From Amaranthus tricolor (Eukaryota; Streptophyta; Magnoliopsida; Caryophyllales; Amaranthaceae): 64,000 bases of DNA. The DNA lies in assembly GCF_026212465.1 (NCBI RefSeq), contig NC_080049.1, forward strand, positions 36,806,885 to 36,870,884, given 5' to 3'. Made by a program: the position numbers and the translations under genes. Of the stretch, positions 21,136 through 32,334 are shown piece after piece. The notes beneath the pieces are model-generated. The model made no database searches and was not told the origin of the DNA. It saw nothing but the letters and a program-made list of their open reading frames with translations. Position 1 is the first letter of the stretch, and each line of letters opens with the position of its first letter.

Positions 21136-23241
21136 ATGAGCATCAAAGTGAAAGAATCCACAATGATATTCCCATCCAAAGAAACTCCAAGACTAAATCT
21201 TTGGTTATCAAAACTAGACATGACAATTAGAACACCATATTCACATACAAACGTTCTATACGTTTATCATCCCCAACCTCAAAAAAAATCTTCACCAAAT
21301 TTTTTTGACACCAAAATTCTAAAAGAATCCCTCAGCCAAACCCTTACAAAATTTTACCCAACGGCCGGGAGATTAATTTTCAACGACAAAAATGGTCGAT
21401 ATGAAATCGATTGCAATGCACAAGGAGCATTATTTGTTGAAGCTGAAACAATTAGTCCTCTAAGTGATTTTGGGGATTACTGTAAGCAAGATTCTGAACT
21501 TAGAAAGTTGGTATTTGCAAAATGTGATTATTCACTAGGGCTTTCTATGTTTCCTTTAATGATGGTTCAATTGACCCGGTTTGGATGCGGGTCGGTTTGT
21601 ATCGGGTTTTCGCAACATCATCATGTGGCAGATGGAGCTTCACATATGCTATTTAATAATTCATGGGCAAAATTAGCTAAAGGGTTAGAACTTTTGGTTG
21701 AGCCTGTGCATGATAGGGCTAAGTATTTTAGTCCTCGTGATCCACCTCAAGTTAAGTTTAGGCATTTGGAATATGAGCCACCTTTGCCTTCTATACACCC
21801 TAAGGACTTTTCAGGTAATTTTTTTGTATAATATGAAATTTAATTTAATAGATAAGTTGTGGTAGAGTTTTGATTAATGGGGTGAATTCAAAGGTAAGTG
21901 GGGAAGTCACATGTTTTAAACCAGGAGGAGTTTTGAGGGGAAAATAACTAATTATTTATATTATATTGGTTTTATGTTCTTTACGGTCCGTTTGGTTGAT
22001 GGTAATAAAGTAATAGGAATGAAATGTTGTAATGGCAATAGTAAATAAAGATTCTTTTGTTTGGTGTGCATAACTAAAGAATGGTAATGAAAGATAATAT
22101 TCCATTGATTGCCTTTGGTTGTTAGTAATAAAAAATGGTAATTGACTCTTAGTTTCATTATTGTATATTTATATCTAAAAGCATTATTGTATCTAAATTA
22201 TTCTATCTAATGATTCCTTTTTTGATAATAATATTTTTTTGGATAATTACATACATTACCTTTTTTTTCTTCATTATTTTTTTTCTTCAGCTTGAAACAA
22301 CATTACCTTGTTTCATTACCACAATAATACTTCATTACCATTACAGCCTAATACCAGGTTGTTTGATGGTAATAAAAGTGGCCATTTTTGGTAATTTCAT
22401 TACCTTATTTTATTACCATCCATTACCATTGAAAGCATCCAAACAACCAAATTTTTTATTACTTAATTTTATTACCATTACCGCCTTCTAATATCATGTA
22501 CTAAACAGGCTGTTAAGGTAAATTGAAATATACTTATACTGATATAGTATCCATATATTTACTCTTTATTATCTATTATTAGGTGAAATGGCGACAACAA
22601 TGGAGAGTATTTTCAAGCTGACTAAAGAACAAATGGACACCTTACTACTACAAGCAACATCTCAATTAGCACCTCAAACAAAAAAACTAAGCACATTTGT
22701 GGTTCAAGCTGCGCACGTGTGGCGTACAGCATGTAAAGCGCGTGGACTAGCACACGATCAAAACGCCAAAATTTACATCCCAGTAAATGGACGGCCAAGA
22801 TTGAATGATATAGCATTACCAGAAGGGTACTATGGGAATGTCACACTTTTTGCAAGTTGTCTGGAAAAGGCCGGAGACATAACAAGCAAACCACTCTCGT
22901 ATGCAGCGAGTAAATTACACGAAGCACTAAAAAGAATTGATACAGAGTACATAAGATCAGCCGTTGATTGTTTGGAATCACATCCAGATTTAACGGCTAT
23001 TACTCGTGGACCAAAAACATCTACTTGCCCTAATCTCACAGTTAATTCTTGGGCAAGATTGCCTTGTTATGAAGCAGATTTTGGATGGGGCCCACCTTCA
23101 TTTACAGGTATTAATGGAATTAAATTTGAGGGACAAGCTTATATTACATCAAGCTCAAATGAAGATGGTAGTTCTTTTGTTGCCATTAAGCTTTTCACCC
23201 CACATATGAAACACTTTGAAAGGTACTTGTATGATTTCTAA
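21136..23241 (+). CDS. HCT: BAHD acyltransferase, HCT-like (shikimate/quinate hydroxycinnamoyltransferase type)
   Basis: Two exons, 21,136-21,814 and 22,583-23,241 (GT at 21,815, AG at 22,581-22,582, phase 1), give 445 residues, the usual BAHD length. The catalytic motif HHVAD (HxxxD, His162-Asp166) is in exon 1 and the structural motif DFGWG (392-396) is near the C-terminus. The start VKESTMIFPSKETP and SWARLPCYEADFGWG resemble the HCT clade. Such enzymes move p-coumaroyl or caffeoyl groups from CoA to shikimate or quinate in the cytosol on the way to lignin and chlorogenic acid. The N-terminal third is less HCT-like than the C-terminus, so another acyl acceptor is possible. The intron position near residue 226 matches the common BAHD intron. 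The intron contains a MITE. Confidence 0.93.
21984..22512. mobile_element. hAT-like MITE in the HCT intron
   Basis: The left arm begins GGTCCGTTTGGTTGATGG and the right arm ends ACTAAACAGGC, related inverted termini. The interior is rich in GGTAATAAA / TTTATTACC complementary pieces. A smaller hairpin with termini GGTTGTTTGATGG and CATCCAAACAACC is nested at about 22,355-22,451. No target duplication was resolved. Confidence 0.6.
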
Positions 23242-24130
23242 GATCCATCTATTCTTGGTTTGCTTTTATCAATTCCAATTTATGTAATCTTCAATTTTAT
23301 TTTTCAATTTTTTAATTACAAATATGTATTTTGTTATACAATTCTTTCGGTGATAATAATAAATTAATAGTACTATTTTATTTTTATTAAATAAAGAACT
23401 GATTGGTTTGATTAAATTAATTAAAAAATAAAATACAACAAATAACAATATTACTATTTTTTTTTGCATCAAAGAGAAAATAGATGATCTTAATAAAAGG
23501 ATGGATAATGATAATAATTGAAGTGAGAGAACTAATTATGTGAATAAAATTAAAAAAAATTAAAATTTATGAATTAGATTAAAAAAAGTGATGGATCATT
23601 ATCCAAAATAAATTTGACGTAAATTAAGTTAAACGAATCAAACTAGCGAAGAAACCGTGTGTGTCGTCTACGCGACAATGCATTCAACTTATATATTAAT
23701 TACAATTACAATTTTCAATTACAAGTATCCGAGTGAGGCATCAAAAATCAAAATAACCTTTGAACCATTCCTACGCACCTTTTTCATATCATTATAAAGA
23801 AAATTTGAATATAATATTGGTCAAATTAAGAACCAATATATTATACTTCTATTATAATTCAAACATCATAAATTGTAATCCAAAACATATCCATACATAC
23901 CATACAATATCTATAAAATCACAAATTAACAATACATACTACTTAATTCATAAACAAAAATTATTAGAGTATATAAGATATCCTGAGATCTCAACCAAAA
24001 GCTTAAGCTGATGATTGAGGTCTCAGGATATATTATATAATAACACAAATATTCTATTCTAATAAAAATGACATATTATTCTCAAAGAAATAACATATGT
24101 TAGACAACAACTATAATTTTCGTATGTCTT
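23242..24130. other. Intergenic spacer with TRIM-derived inverted fragment
   Basis: No gene is visible. At about 23,965-24,045 the sequence TTAGAGTATATAAGATATCC...CTCAACCA meets its own inverse (TGATTGAGGTCTCAGGATAT). Both halves match the TRIM LTR found at 7897-7968, so this is an inverted pair of LTR fragments. Confidence 0.55.
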
Positions 24131-24141
24131 TTCCTAAGTAA

Positions 24142-24396
24142 TATGGCTATATTATACAAATTGTTGAAGGAATTGGTTCAAGTTCATCGTCGTCGTCTAG
24201 TTTGAGGGGTTCATCGTCGTCTAGCACGAGGAGTTCATCATCGTCTAGTTTGAGGAGTTCACCTGCATCAGGAAAAAGTCCTACCAGCACTCGTAGGAGT
24301 CCATCATCGACAAGGTCAAGTACAACATTAAGAAAAAGCCCTCCAAATTTTAGGGGAAGTCCGCCAATTAGAGACAATGTGAAATCTTGCCTCTAG
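24142..24396 (+). pseudogene. Ser-rich small-protein relic, possible member of the VEGKGG family
   Basis: A plus-strand frame reads YGYIIQIVEGIG, then Ser-rich repeats (SSSSSSSLRG, SSSSSTRS, SSSSSSLRSS), then TSTRRSPSSTRS and SPPIRDNVKSCL, ending at TAG 24,394-24,396. The IVEGIG start resembles the KLVEGKGG and DMVEGKGG junctions of the secreted proteins at 30,632 and 33,603. An in-frame TAA just upstream removes a signal peptide. The stop nearly abuts the probable 3' LTR of the decayed Copia element, so the native C-terminus may have been cut off. The Ser codons form 24-33-bp tandem DNA repeats. The relationship is tentative. Confidence 0.4.
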
Positions 24397-24439
24397 CAGT
24401 TTTCTATAGAAGCTTTAAAACAAGAGAAAGAAAAAGAAA

Positions 24440-24443
<4 letters not shown>

Positions 24444-24519
<76 letters not shown>
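24444..24519. repeat. (TA)n microsatellite
   Basis: An uninterrupted TA array within the probable 3' LTR of the decayed Copia element. Confidence 0.95.
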
Positions 24520-24521
<2 letters not shown>

Positions 24522-24751
24522 AACTATCCTAGGTGGCAAAATATATATAACAAACAATCTTAAGCCACAACTAAAAGAGAAAGGGATATAATAAAAAAGC
24601 TAATTAATTAAGAGCCGTAAATATTCACCCTCCCCTCAAACTTGGAGATGGAAAAAATCCAAGTTTGGACAATAAGTGTTGAAATTGAGTAGACAGTAGA
24701 ATCTTCGTAAATATGTCTTGCTAGTTGAGCTGTTGTAGGAAGATATGTGAG

Positions 24752-25015
24752 CTAGATCAATCCTTCAAGAATTTTGTCATGAGTGAAGTGGCAATCCATC
24801 TCAATGTGCTTTGTTCGTTCATGGAAGATGGGATTATGAGCAATGTGAATGACAGATTGGTTATCGCAATCCAAACGAACATGTTTGAGATTTGACAAGC
24901 CAAGTTCTTCAAGGAGACGGACAACCCATGTTATTTCTGAAGATGCGAAAGCTAGAGCTCTATATTCGGCTTCTAATGATGAATGGAAAACTGTAGGTTG
25001 TTTTTCGATTTCCAA
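24752..25015 (-). pseudogene. Copia RNase H fragment (decayed element)
   Basis: The frame contains HSSLEAEYRALAFASSEITW, the standard Copia RNase H motif. DCDNQSVIHIAHNPIFHERT and KHIEMDCHFTHDKI follow. It is separated by stops from the RT fragments. Confidence 0.88.
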
Positions 25016-25143
25016 CTAATCGGAGACCCACCTAATAGTAAAAGATAACCAGTAACTGATCTTCATGTCTCCGTACATGATGCCCAATCAGAATCAGAAA
25101 AGGCTTGCAATGTAAGCTGATTTATGCCATGTAAAAGAATACC

Positions 25144-25789
25144 CTAACCAGCAGTGAAATGTACATAATTAAGAGTATGGACAAGAGCCTGATAATTATC
25201 TTTAGATGGTATCTGCATGTATTGACTTAAACTCTGTACGGTAAAGGATAAATCGGGTCGGGTATGAGTTAAGAAATTGAATTTTCCAACTAGATTGCGA
25301 TATTTAGTGGGATCCTCAAAAGGCTCTGAAGAATCTTGATGAAGTTTGAGATTCAAAGGTAAGGGAGTAACTACATGCTTAAAACTATCAATCCCACTTT
25401 CTTTGAGTAATTCTTTGGTGAACCGTTTTTGAGTAAGGACAAAACCATCATCCAAAGAAGAACCTCTCTATGCCCAAGAAAAGGCTAATGTGCCCTAAAT
25501 CCTTGATGCTAAAGACCTTGTAAAGATGTTGTTTTAGCTTATCCATATGAATTTGGGAGTCCCCCGTCAAAAGAATGTTGTCAACATAAACAAAAATGAT
25601 GGTCATACAATCATCAAAGTTACGAATAAACAAAGAATAATCATTTTTGGATTGAAGAAAACCTTGATGGAGGAGTTCGGCAACAAGTCTAGCAAACCAT
25701 TGCCTCGAAGCCTGTTTTAATCCGTATAGAGACTTTTTCAGTTTGCATACCATATTAACATCAGCAGACAAACCTTTCGGAATTTTCAT
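25144..25789 (-). pseudogene. Copia reverse transcriptase fragments (decayed element)
   Basis: Two overlapping frames (25,448-25,789 and 25,144-25,455) cover the RT core. They show the VCKLKKSLYGLKQASRQW motif, then FVYVDNILLTGD, where the second catalytic Asp of YVDD has become Asn. LGHISLFLGIE follows, then the thumb motif RFTKELLKESGID and VGKFNFLTHTRPDLSF. The frame break is near 25,450. Confidence 0.9.
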
Positions 25790-26952
25790 ATAAACCTATT
25801 CGTGAAGATCCCCGTGAAGAAAAGCATTGTTGACGTCTAGTTGAAACACATGCCATTTTTTACTAGCTGCAACGGCCAAAAGGCAGCGAACGGTAGCCAT
25901 TTTAACAACAGAAGAAAACATCTTCAAATAGTCTATAGCGAACTCTTGACTGTATTCTTTGGCACCAAACCTGCTTTAAATCTTTCAATAGACCCATCGG
26001 ACTGTAGTTTCACCTTAAAGACCCATTTACATCTTATGGGTTTCTTTCAGAAGGTAAAGAAACTAAATCCCAAGTGTTATTTTTCTCTAAAGCTTGCAAC
26101 TCTTTTGACATAGATTCAACCCAATGAGAATCTTTAAGAGCTTGTTTATAAGTTATGGGTTCTTCATATTGAAAAAAATTCTGGCATTTAAAGTATTAGA
26201 AGAGACTAGATTACACCAATGCTTAGGAACAGGAGAATAAATATAATCTTGCAAATAAGAAGGAGGACCACGTAGTCTTGAAGAGACACGTCTATCCGAA
26301 ATGTTAATTTCCTGCACATTAAGATTAGAAGATAAATCCAAGATATGTGTATTATCATCATTATTAAAACAAGATGAAGTGTCATGGTCATTAAATGTTA
26401 GAGGAGACTCAATTTGGTGCCCATCCTGGGAAATTTCCAAGGAACCAATAGACAATGACTTTTCATTTAATGGGCAATAGCAAAAGTAGTCTTCAAAGTT
26501 GGTACAATAGTATCATTGGAATATGTATTAGAAAAAGTAGTCTCAAAAGGTTGTTCAGTAGCAATAGTGTTGGTATCATGTGTGTCAGTTATACTTGGTT
26601 CATGAGCACGCGTGTCAGACTTTGCATTGTGCAGTATGTTGAGTGACCGGTTACAAGTTACTGTTAGAAACATGAATATTAGTTTGTTGTTTGCTGCATG
26701 GATCAATAAAAGGCAACAATTCATTATGTAACAAAACATCACAAGATGTTGAATTATTAGTATTGATGGGTAAAAAGAATTGATGAACTTTATTAATATC
26801 ATAGAATAATGAAAAGGAAAATGTTTTTCATAAAAGATAACATCCCTTGAAATAATAATTTTCTTGATAACAAGGTCATATAATTTGTATGCTTTTTGTC
26901 CGTAAGGATATCTAATAAAGATACTAGGATGTGCCCGAGCATCAAATTTCGA

Positions 26953-27354
26953 TCATTCAGGTTTGGTGATGGAAGTAAAAGCTAAACAACCAAAAGATCT
27001 TAAGTCATCATTTTTATGAGAATGACCAAAAAGTTTAAAATATGGAGAAAAATTATCAATAGAAACTAATGGCATTCTATTAATAAGATAAGTAGCACAT
27101 TTTAAACATTCTCCCCAGAATTTGGATGGCAAATTAGATTGAAATGGCAAGGCATGGGCTGTGTCAAGGAGATGTCTATGTTTGCGTTCCAAAACTCCGT
27201 TATTTTGAGGTGTGTAGACGCATGATTTTTGATGTAAGAATATCATAGCAGTAGAATTAGCTTCAATAGAAGAGTAAGAAAGGACTTCAGTAAAATATAA
27301 TCCTTGGGTAGCTTTACCAAGAGGAGGCCTTTTCATTGAAGGGCCCTGTATCAT
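26953..27354 (-). pseudogene. Copia integrase fragment (decayed element)
   Basis: The frame keeps the Glu-bearing motif (NNGVLERKHRHLLDTAHAL), FWGECLKCATYLINRMP, the FKLFGHSHKNDDLRSFGCLA region and a downstream linker. The upstream catalytic Asp residues are outside this frame or lost. Confidence 0.88.
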
Positions 27355-27515
27355 GCAAACTTGTTAGTAAACTCCATAGAAACACAATTATAAAGACAAA
27401 ATTTATGCACTGAGATCAGATTAAATTGGAATTCAGGACATAAAAGACATTTTTTAGAGTGAAATCTTTATTTAGTCTAATATTTCCAATTTTATCAACC
27501 TTTACTTTGACTCCA

Positions 27516-28160
27516 TTAGGTATAGTGATAACAAGATTTTGAGAGGTGACATCTTTTAACATTCAAGAAATTCTCAATATTATTACTTATATAATCAGAT
27601 GCTCCACTATCTATAATCGAATTAGTATGATTGTTAGATAGTAAACAAAATTTAGCAGCCAAGATAGAGGAACTTACAAGTTTTGCATGATGTTGGTCAT
27701 AAGACGGATGATCTTGTCTTTGGGCACAAACAAGACTCATCAGTTTATTAAACTGGTCCTCAGAATGACCCACATGACTAGCATCTGTATCATTTTCATT
27801 ACATGCTATGGCTGCAATCCTTTTGTTTCTTGTTGGGTATCCATGAAGTTTATAACGCCTACTAATTGTATGTCCACTAGTCTTGCAATGATCACAAAAG
27901 AAATTTTTTCTTGAATTATTACTTTGTCCTTTTGATGGTCTTTCTCTATCTTGATAATGTCTTTTGACAGTAACGAAGGCAGTAGGTTCTATGGTGGTGT
28001 TATTTTGCTTATTACTCAAATGTTTATGCATTATTGCATTTCTTCTTGAAGTAAAATGCTATAAACGTGTGAAGTGGTAGGTAACTTGGGCATCATTAAA
28101 AATTTTGACCTTACATGTTCATATTTCCCATCCAAATTCATCAAAAAATGAAGAGTTCGG
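27516..28160 (-). pseudogene. Copia gag and protease fragment (decayed element)
   Basis: The minus-strand frame 28,031-27,516 has a zinc-knuckle-like CDHCKTSGHTISRRYKLHGY in which the last Cys is replaced by Tyr-region residues. The protease start IIDSGASDYIS follows. Further upstream (to about 28,160) a gag C-terminal motif of the LNLDGKYEHVRSK type can be read in another frame. Confidence 0.82.
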
Positions 28161-28165
28161 TTGTT

Positions 28166-28288
28166 AGATAGAATTTCTTAAAACTTGCTAGATTGGTTAC
28201 ATGAATTACAACAACTGTAGATAGGTAAATTTTGTAAGGTAGATTAATTCTCACGGTTCTCATATAAGGATGGTTCTCACTGAAAATT

Positions 28289-28329
<41 letters not shown>

Positions 28330-30631
28330 CTATTTTTTGTAAGTAAAATCTCCGTTGTTTCAAAACTACAGAAGGTCCTTCGAGAATTAATTAGATACCA
28401 ATATAAAATGATACAATTAAATTAAGCCAACACTATCGGATTGTTTGGCAAATCACTTAGGTTTTGGTCGGTTAAGTTCACTTGATAACTAATTAAAAAA
28501 GTTGTTTGTTTTTATTAGTTTTTGAGTATCTTTCATAAATTTACTGTTTATTAAAGATGTTTGATAAAATTAAATATTGATTATCTGCAATTTATAAGAG
28601 AAAAATAGGTCAAATGGTCAATATGTCAAAGTCCGCAATAATAACATATACAGAGTCTAATATATCCATCTTGAGCACTGCTAGTGAACGACGTGTGTTT
28701 AGCAAACAAATTACAAGCTAATTTTGTTCAGCCCACATACTAGATGAGTGTTTGATCCATCTAAACAAGAACTTCTTCCATTCTTTAAATCTTTCTCGAT
28801 TTGATTATCGTGCACTATTTAGCAGTAAAAAATTTGACTCTTATATTGTTGTTAATCTATCATATCGGATTTTGTTTGAATTGTCTCGATCTAAAATATA
28901 TTAATTTGTAGTAATTCTTAATTTTTTGATACGCACAAATAGAAATATTAACAATTAAAAACGATTAAAATTGTATATAGGAAATATGAAAAGTCAAATA
29001 TACATTGGTATAAAAGTTTTTTGATCATATATCATTCATTTTCTAATCACTAAACTGATACATTTACGATCCCTTAACGGTAGTAATGAGAATGAAAACT
29101 AGTGCAATTTTAGTTGAAAAATCTCTTGCTACCTTGATGGTCATTCCTTGTTCAACATCAATCATCTCATTTTCTTCATAAATTTTATTCCAATACATTA
29201 TCATTGAAAAATGTGGTATTAGGTGGTAATATATAAAAATCTATAAACAAAAAAAACTTTTTTGTGACCAAAGTTTCATCACCACGAAAATGACATGAAA
29301 CTTTAATGAAATTTTACACTATAAATTATTCTTATTACTACCATTTAGTACCACGCACTAACCAAAGGAGTCGTTAGTCACTTATCTATAAGCTAGAGAT
29401 CAATTAGATCTTATCTCAAAGCAAATATCATTTCTAAATTCCATTATGATCAATTAGTCCTCGTTTCTCTTCGGCTCACCTATCATAACTAATTTTTTTT
29501 CAAAAAACGGATATCGTAATTATCCTAATAGGGTAACTCTTTCGAAATCCGATCGAAATAAGTACTTATTCGCCTATTTTTTGATACGTAAACCGAAAAA
29601 GATATTTGACGTCATTTTTACCAATCATAACAATTTTTTATTTTCAAATTCGCGATTATCCTTATGGGATAAATCTTTCGAAAATCTGGTCAAAACAAGT
29701 ACTTATTCTTTTATTTTAGAAAAAAATCGTTATGATGGGTAATCACGACGTCCGTTCTTTTAAAAAAATCATTATGATGGATAAAAATGACGACAAATAT
29801 CTTTTATTTTATTTTGTTAAATTATGTGTTTTAATTTTAATTATTTAAAAAACGAGGACCAATGAGATACTGCCACATAGACAACTTAGCCTCGCAAATT
29901 GGTCAAACCCTCAAACTTAATAGGCAATTAACATTTTTCGTTAAATAGTAGTTATTTACAGAGAAATATGTAATTTCTTAAAACTTTTCCTTAATATTAG
30001 GCATGTGATCTATTAGATAACCTGGCAACTGATGACAAGGTGTTCTATAATTGTACTATATATCAACATGGAACCAACTACTATGTTATATACTTTGTGT
30101 AGCCATACAAGCCGATGATCCCTTAGCTGTTTTTTTGATTACCATTTTTAATTAGAATTTCAATTATTATATGGTATAAATCAATCTACATATATGATAA
30201 TTTAATCACATCTTATTCAGTCGAGTTTATTTAAAATGTCAGTTTGAGCAAATAAACTATCATTTACTTGTAACTACTATAGTGAGTTATTAACTCTAGA
30301 CCTCCTCATAATTATTTAAGCCGATTTGTTAAAGAACTACAAACTTATATTGATATTATATTTATGAAGACGTATGTACTTCATTTACTACCAATTAGGT
30401 TTTAGGCCTCTGAACAAATTAACCACAACTATGTTTCAAACTTTGGACCAAGCTAATTGATAGCCCAAAACATCCCTTTTAATTAATAACCATTTTCATA
30501 TTAAAAGTTGTCAAATCAAAAGGCATTAAAACATAAATTATTATTTCAAAACACAAATATATAATAAACCTCAGGTGTACAAAATAACATACACAAACAC
30601 AAAATAATAATTAAGAGTTAAAAATTAATTA
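28166..30631. other. Intergenic spacer with diverged internal repeat
   Basis: No gene is visible. A TA array lies at 28,294-28,326. At 29,478-29,800 a roughly 150-bp unit is repeated in diverged direct order (ATTATCCT...TAA.TCTTTCGAAA, then AACAAGTACTTATTC), with a partial inverted third piece. Confidence 0.55.
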
Positions 30632-30925
30632 ATGAAAATGCCTTGTTTTCAGGTAAGAAAAACAATTGTTATGATTCTCATGGTGTGCATAATATTCGGT
30701 ATTTTTACCATAAAACTGGTTGAAGGAAAAGGAGGAGGAGGAAGAGGTGGCGGTGGCGGTGGAGGACGATCATCACGAAGAAGCTACCCACGTTACTATC
30801 CGCATGGAACATCATCATCATCTAAATCCCATAAATCTCAAAGCTCCCCTATCCATCACCCATCATTCAAGAATATGCTTTCATTATTTTGTTTGTCTTC
30901 TTTTTTATTTACCATTTGGTCATAA
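30632..30925 (+). CDS. Small secreted Gly/Ser-rich protein (paralogue 1), function unknown
   Basis: Single-exon frame of 97 residues. Residues 11-29 are strongly hydrophobic (TIVMILMVCIIFGIFTIKL) and look like a signal peptide, followed by VEGKGG. Residues 32-45 are almost all Gly (GKGGGGRGGGGGGG). Then come RSSRRSYPRYYPHGT, a Ser/Lys stretch, and SQSSPIHHPSF. The last about 17 residues are hydrophobic (LFCLSSFLFTIWS), as in a GPI-attachment signal or second membrane segment. It shares every block with the gene at 33,603, so both are likely real and locally duplicated. An AATATATAATAAACC core-promoter-like stretch lies upstream. I do not recognise a named family; cell-surface or wall location is inferred. 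Confidence 0.75.
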   Translation: MKMPCFQVRKTIVMILMVCIIFGIFTIKLVEGKGGGGRGGGGGGGRSSRRSYPRYYPHGTSSSSKSHKSQSSPIHHPSFKNMLSLFCLSSFLFTIWS

Positions 30926-31069
30926 TAAAAAGTAAAGATGTGATCATTTGAATTTTGAGAACGTGTTTCAGGGTGAGTACACATATTTTTATACTAATAT
31001 ATGTTTAAAGTTTGACATCTAATATTGAATGGGGGTGCAATATATAATTACAGATATTAATTCATTTCC

Positions 31070-31110
<41 letters not shown>

Positions 31111-31657
31111 CAATGTGATTTGTGTTTAATTTAGCTTCAAAATTGATGACGTTTTGCATAAATTAAACTCTATTATTATATATTTTTATTGGAATTTTTC
31201 TCTTTGAAGTTATTAATATGGGAATTCTCTATGAATTGATCTTTAACATTATTCTCGTTTTAGTGTTAGTGTCTACGATCCGATCGACGTGGTATTTTTA
31301 GCTATGATCAAATGTTTTCTGCTTTTGATTGAAGCGTATAATTTCTTATCTTTAGAAACACTCACAATTTTCAAATAAAAATACCCTAAAAGTGCAGAAA
31401 TTACACGATATTAATTATTATATTGGAATATTAATTAAATTTAGTTTCAACCATCAAGTAAGTTCTATGAGGAAGGACCGAAGATACATTAGCTACATCC
31501 AAAATTCTAATTTAATGAACTCTCATGTAAGGGTATGTAACAACATATAAAATATATTCTTTAATTTTAGCCATCAGCTTGATTTTTTAATTAAATTGAT
31601 TCTTTTATAATGATAAAATCATGTGTCAATTAATCAAAAAGTGTCTCGTAAAAGTTG
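30926..31657. other. Spacer with TA array and diverged TRIM copy
   Basis: A TA array lies at about 31,077-31,107. From about 31,450 to 31,620 the sequence resembles the TRIM at 7897-8192 (AACTCTCATGTAAGGGTATG, then AGCCATCAGCTTGATTTT), a diverged internal-plus-LTR relic. No gene is visible. Confidence 0.5.
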
Positions 31658-31662
31658 ATAAA

Positions 31663-32329
31663 TGTTCAAGATGATGACTCGACTTGAGTCTTGTCTTGAT
31701 GTTTTAGATGAGTCAACTGTTGGGTTCACGAATCCAGTAGGCAACGCCGACTCGACGTTGTGGTGGCCAACGAAGAAGACGACTCCGCGTGGCGTGCTAT
31801 TATCGAAAGAATGTTCCAGTAAGTATCGTCGACTCGGCGTCGAGGCACATTGGGTGACAGCCGAGTCGGCTGTTGGTTCTGGAAATATGATGTTTTGTTC
31901 AGTAGCTTATGCCGACTCGGCGGTTGGTCTTCATTTGTGGAAGCCGAGTCGGCTTTGTGAGCAGGAAAGATGGAGCAGTTTTTCCTCCATGTAATTAACA
32001 GTTACTTTTTCTTGTGGGCAGGTTATTTTGTGATAATTAAGCTATAACCTCTTTTATGAGAGTATTAGTATAAATACCCCTCTTAGGGTTAGGTTTTATT
32101 ATGATTCACAAATCGAGAGAAATCACAAGAGAGTCATTATAATTTGTGAGTGTGATTGGAATTCATTTTGTAAATTCTTTGCGATCATAGTGAAATTGTG
32201 CCGGTGGACGTAGCTATCACATTGATAGTGAACCACGTTAAATCTCTTATGTCATTTTCTTATTGTTTGCTTAGAATTTCTTATCGTTTCATTATTGTTT
32301 AACGACCTTGCTTCCGCTGTCCCGCAACA
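31663..32329. mobile_element. Solo LTR
   Basis: A 667-bp unit begins TGTTCAAGATG and ends CCGCAACA (TG...CA). It is flanked by a perfect 5-bp duplication ATAAA (31,658-31,662 and 32,330-32,334). A TATA box TATAAATA is at 32,069-32,076. The downstream U5-like part has GGTGGACGTAGC and GAACCACGTTAAATC, motifs common in Copia LTRs. There is no internal domain, so it is the product of LTR-LTR recombination. The open frame at 31,662-31,994 lies in U3 and is not a gene. Confidence 0.93.
31748..31960. repeat. Repeated GCCGACTCGGC palindromes in the solo LTR U3
   Basis: At least five copies or near copies of GCCGACTCGGC / GCCGAGTCGGC occur in about 210 bp, in an otherwise AT-rich window. They sit upstream of the LTR TATA box, where enhancer elements are expected. 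Confidence 0.8.
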
Positions 32330-32334
32330 ATAAA

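Larger units (their letters stand above)
24400..28165 (-). mobile_element. Decayed Copia LTR retrotransposon, 5' truncated
   Basis: Minus-strand remnant in Copia order: gag fragment (about 28,160-27,516), integrase (27,354-26,953), linker, RT (25,789-25,144), RNase H (25,015-24,752). Each domain is in a separate frame with stops and shifts between them. The probable 3' LTR is about 24,400-24,630: on the minus strand TGAATATTTACGGC follows a purine tract TTTGAGGGGAGGG. It contains the TA array 24,444-24,519. No 5' LTR or gag N-terminus was found before about 28,165. Confidence 0.88.

Noticed and set aside
22622..23039. Minus-strand frames over HCT exon 2
   Set aside because: They are antisense shadows of a confidently assigned exon.
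31662..31994. 110-residue plus-strand frame
   Set aside because: It starts at the solo LTR boundary and lies in U3; the GC-rich palindromes create the open frame.
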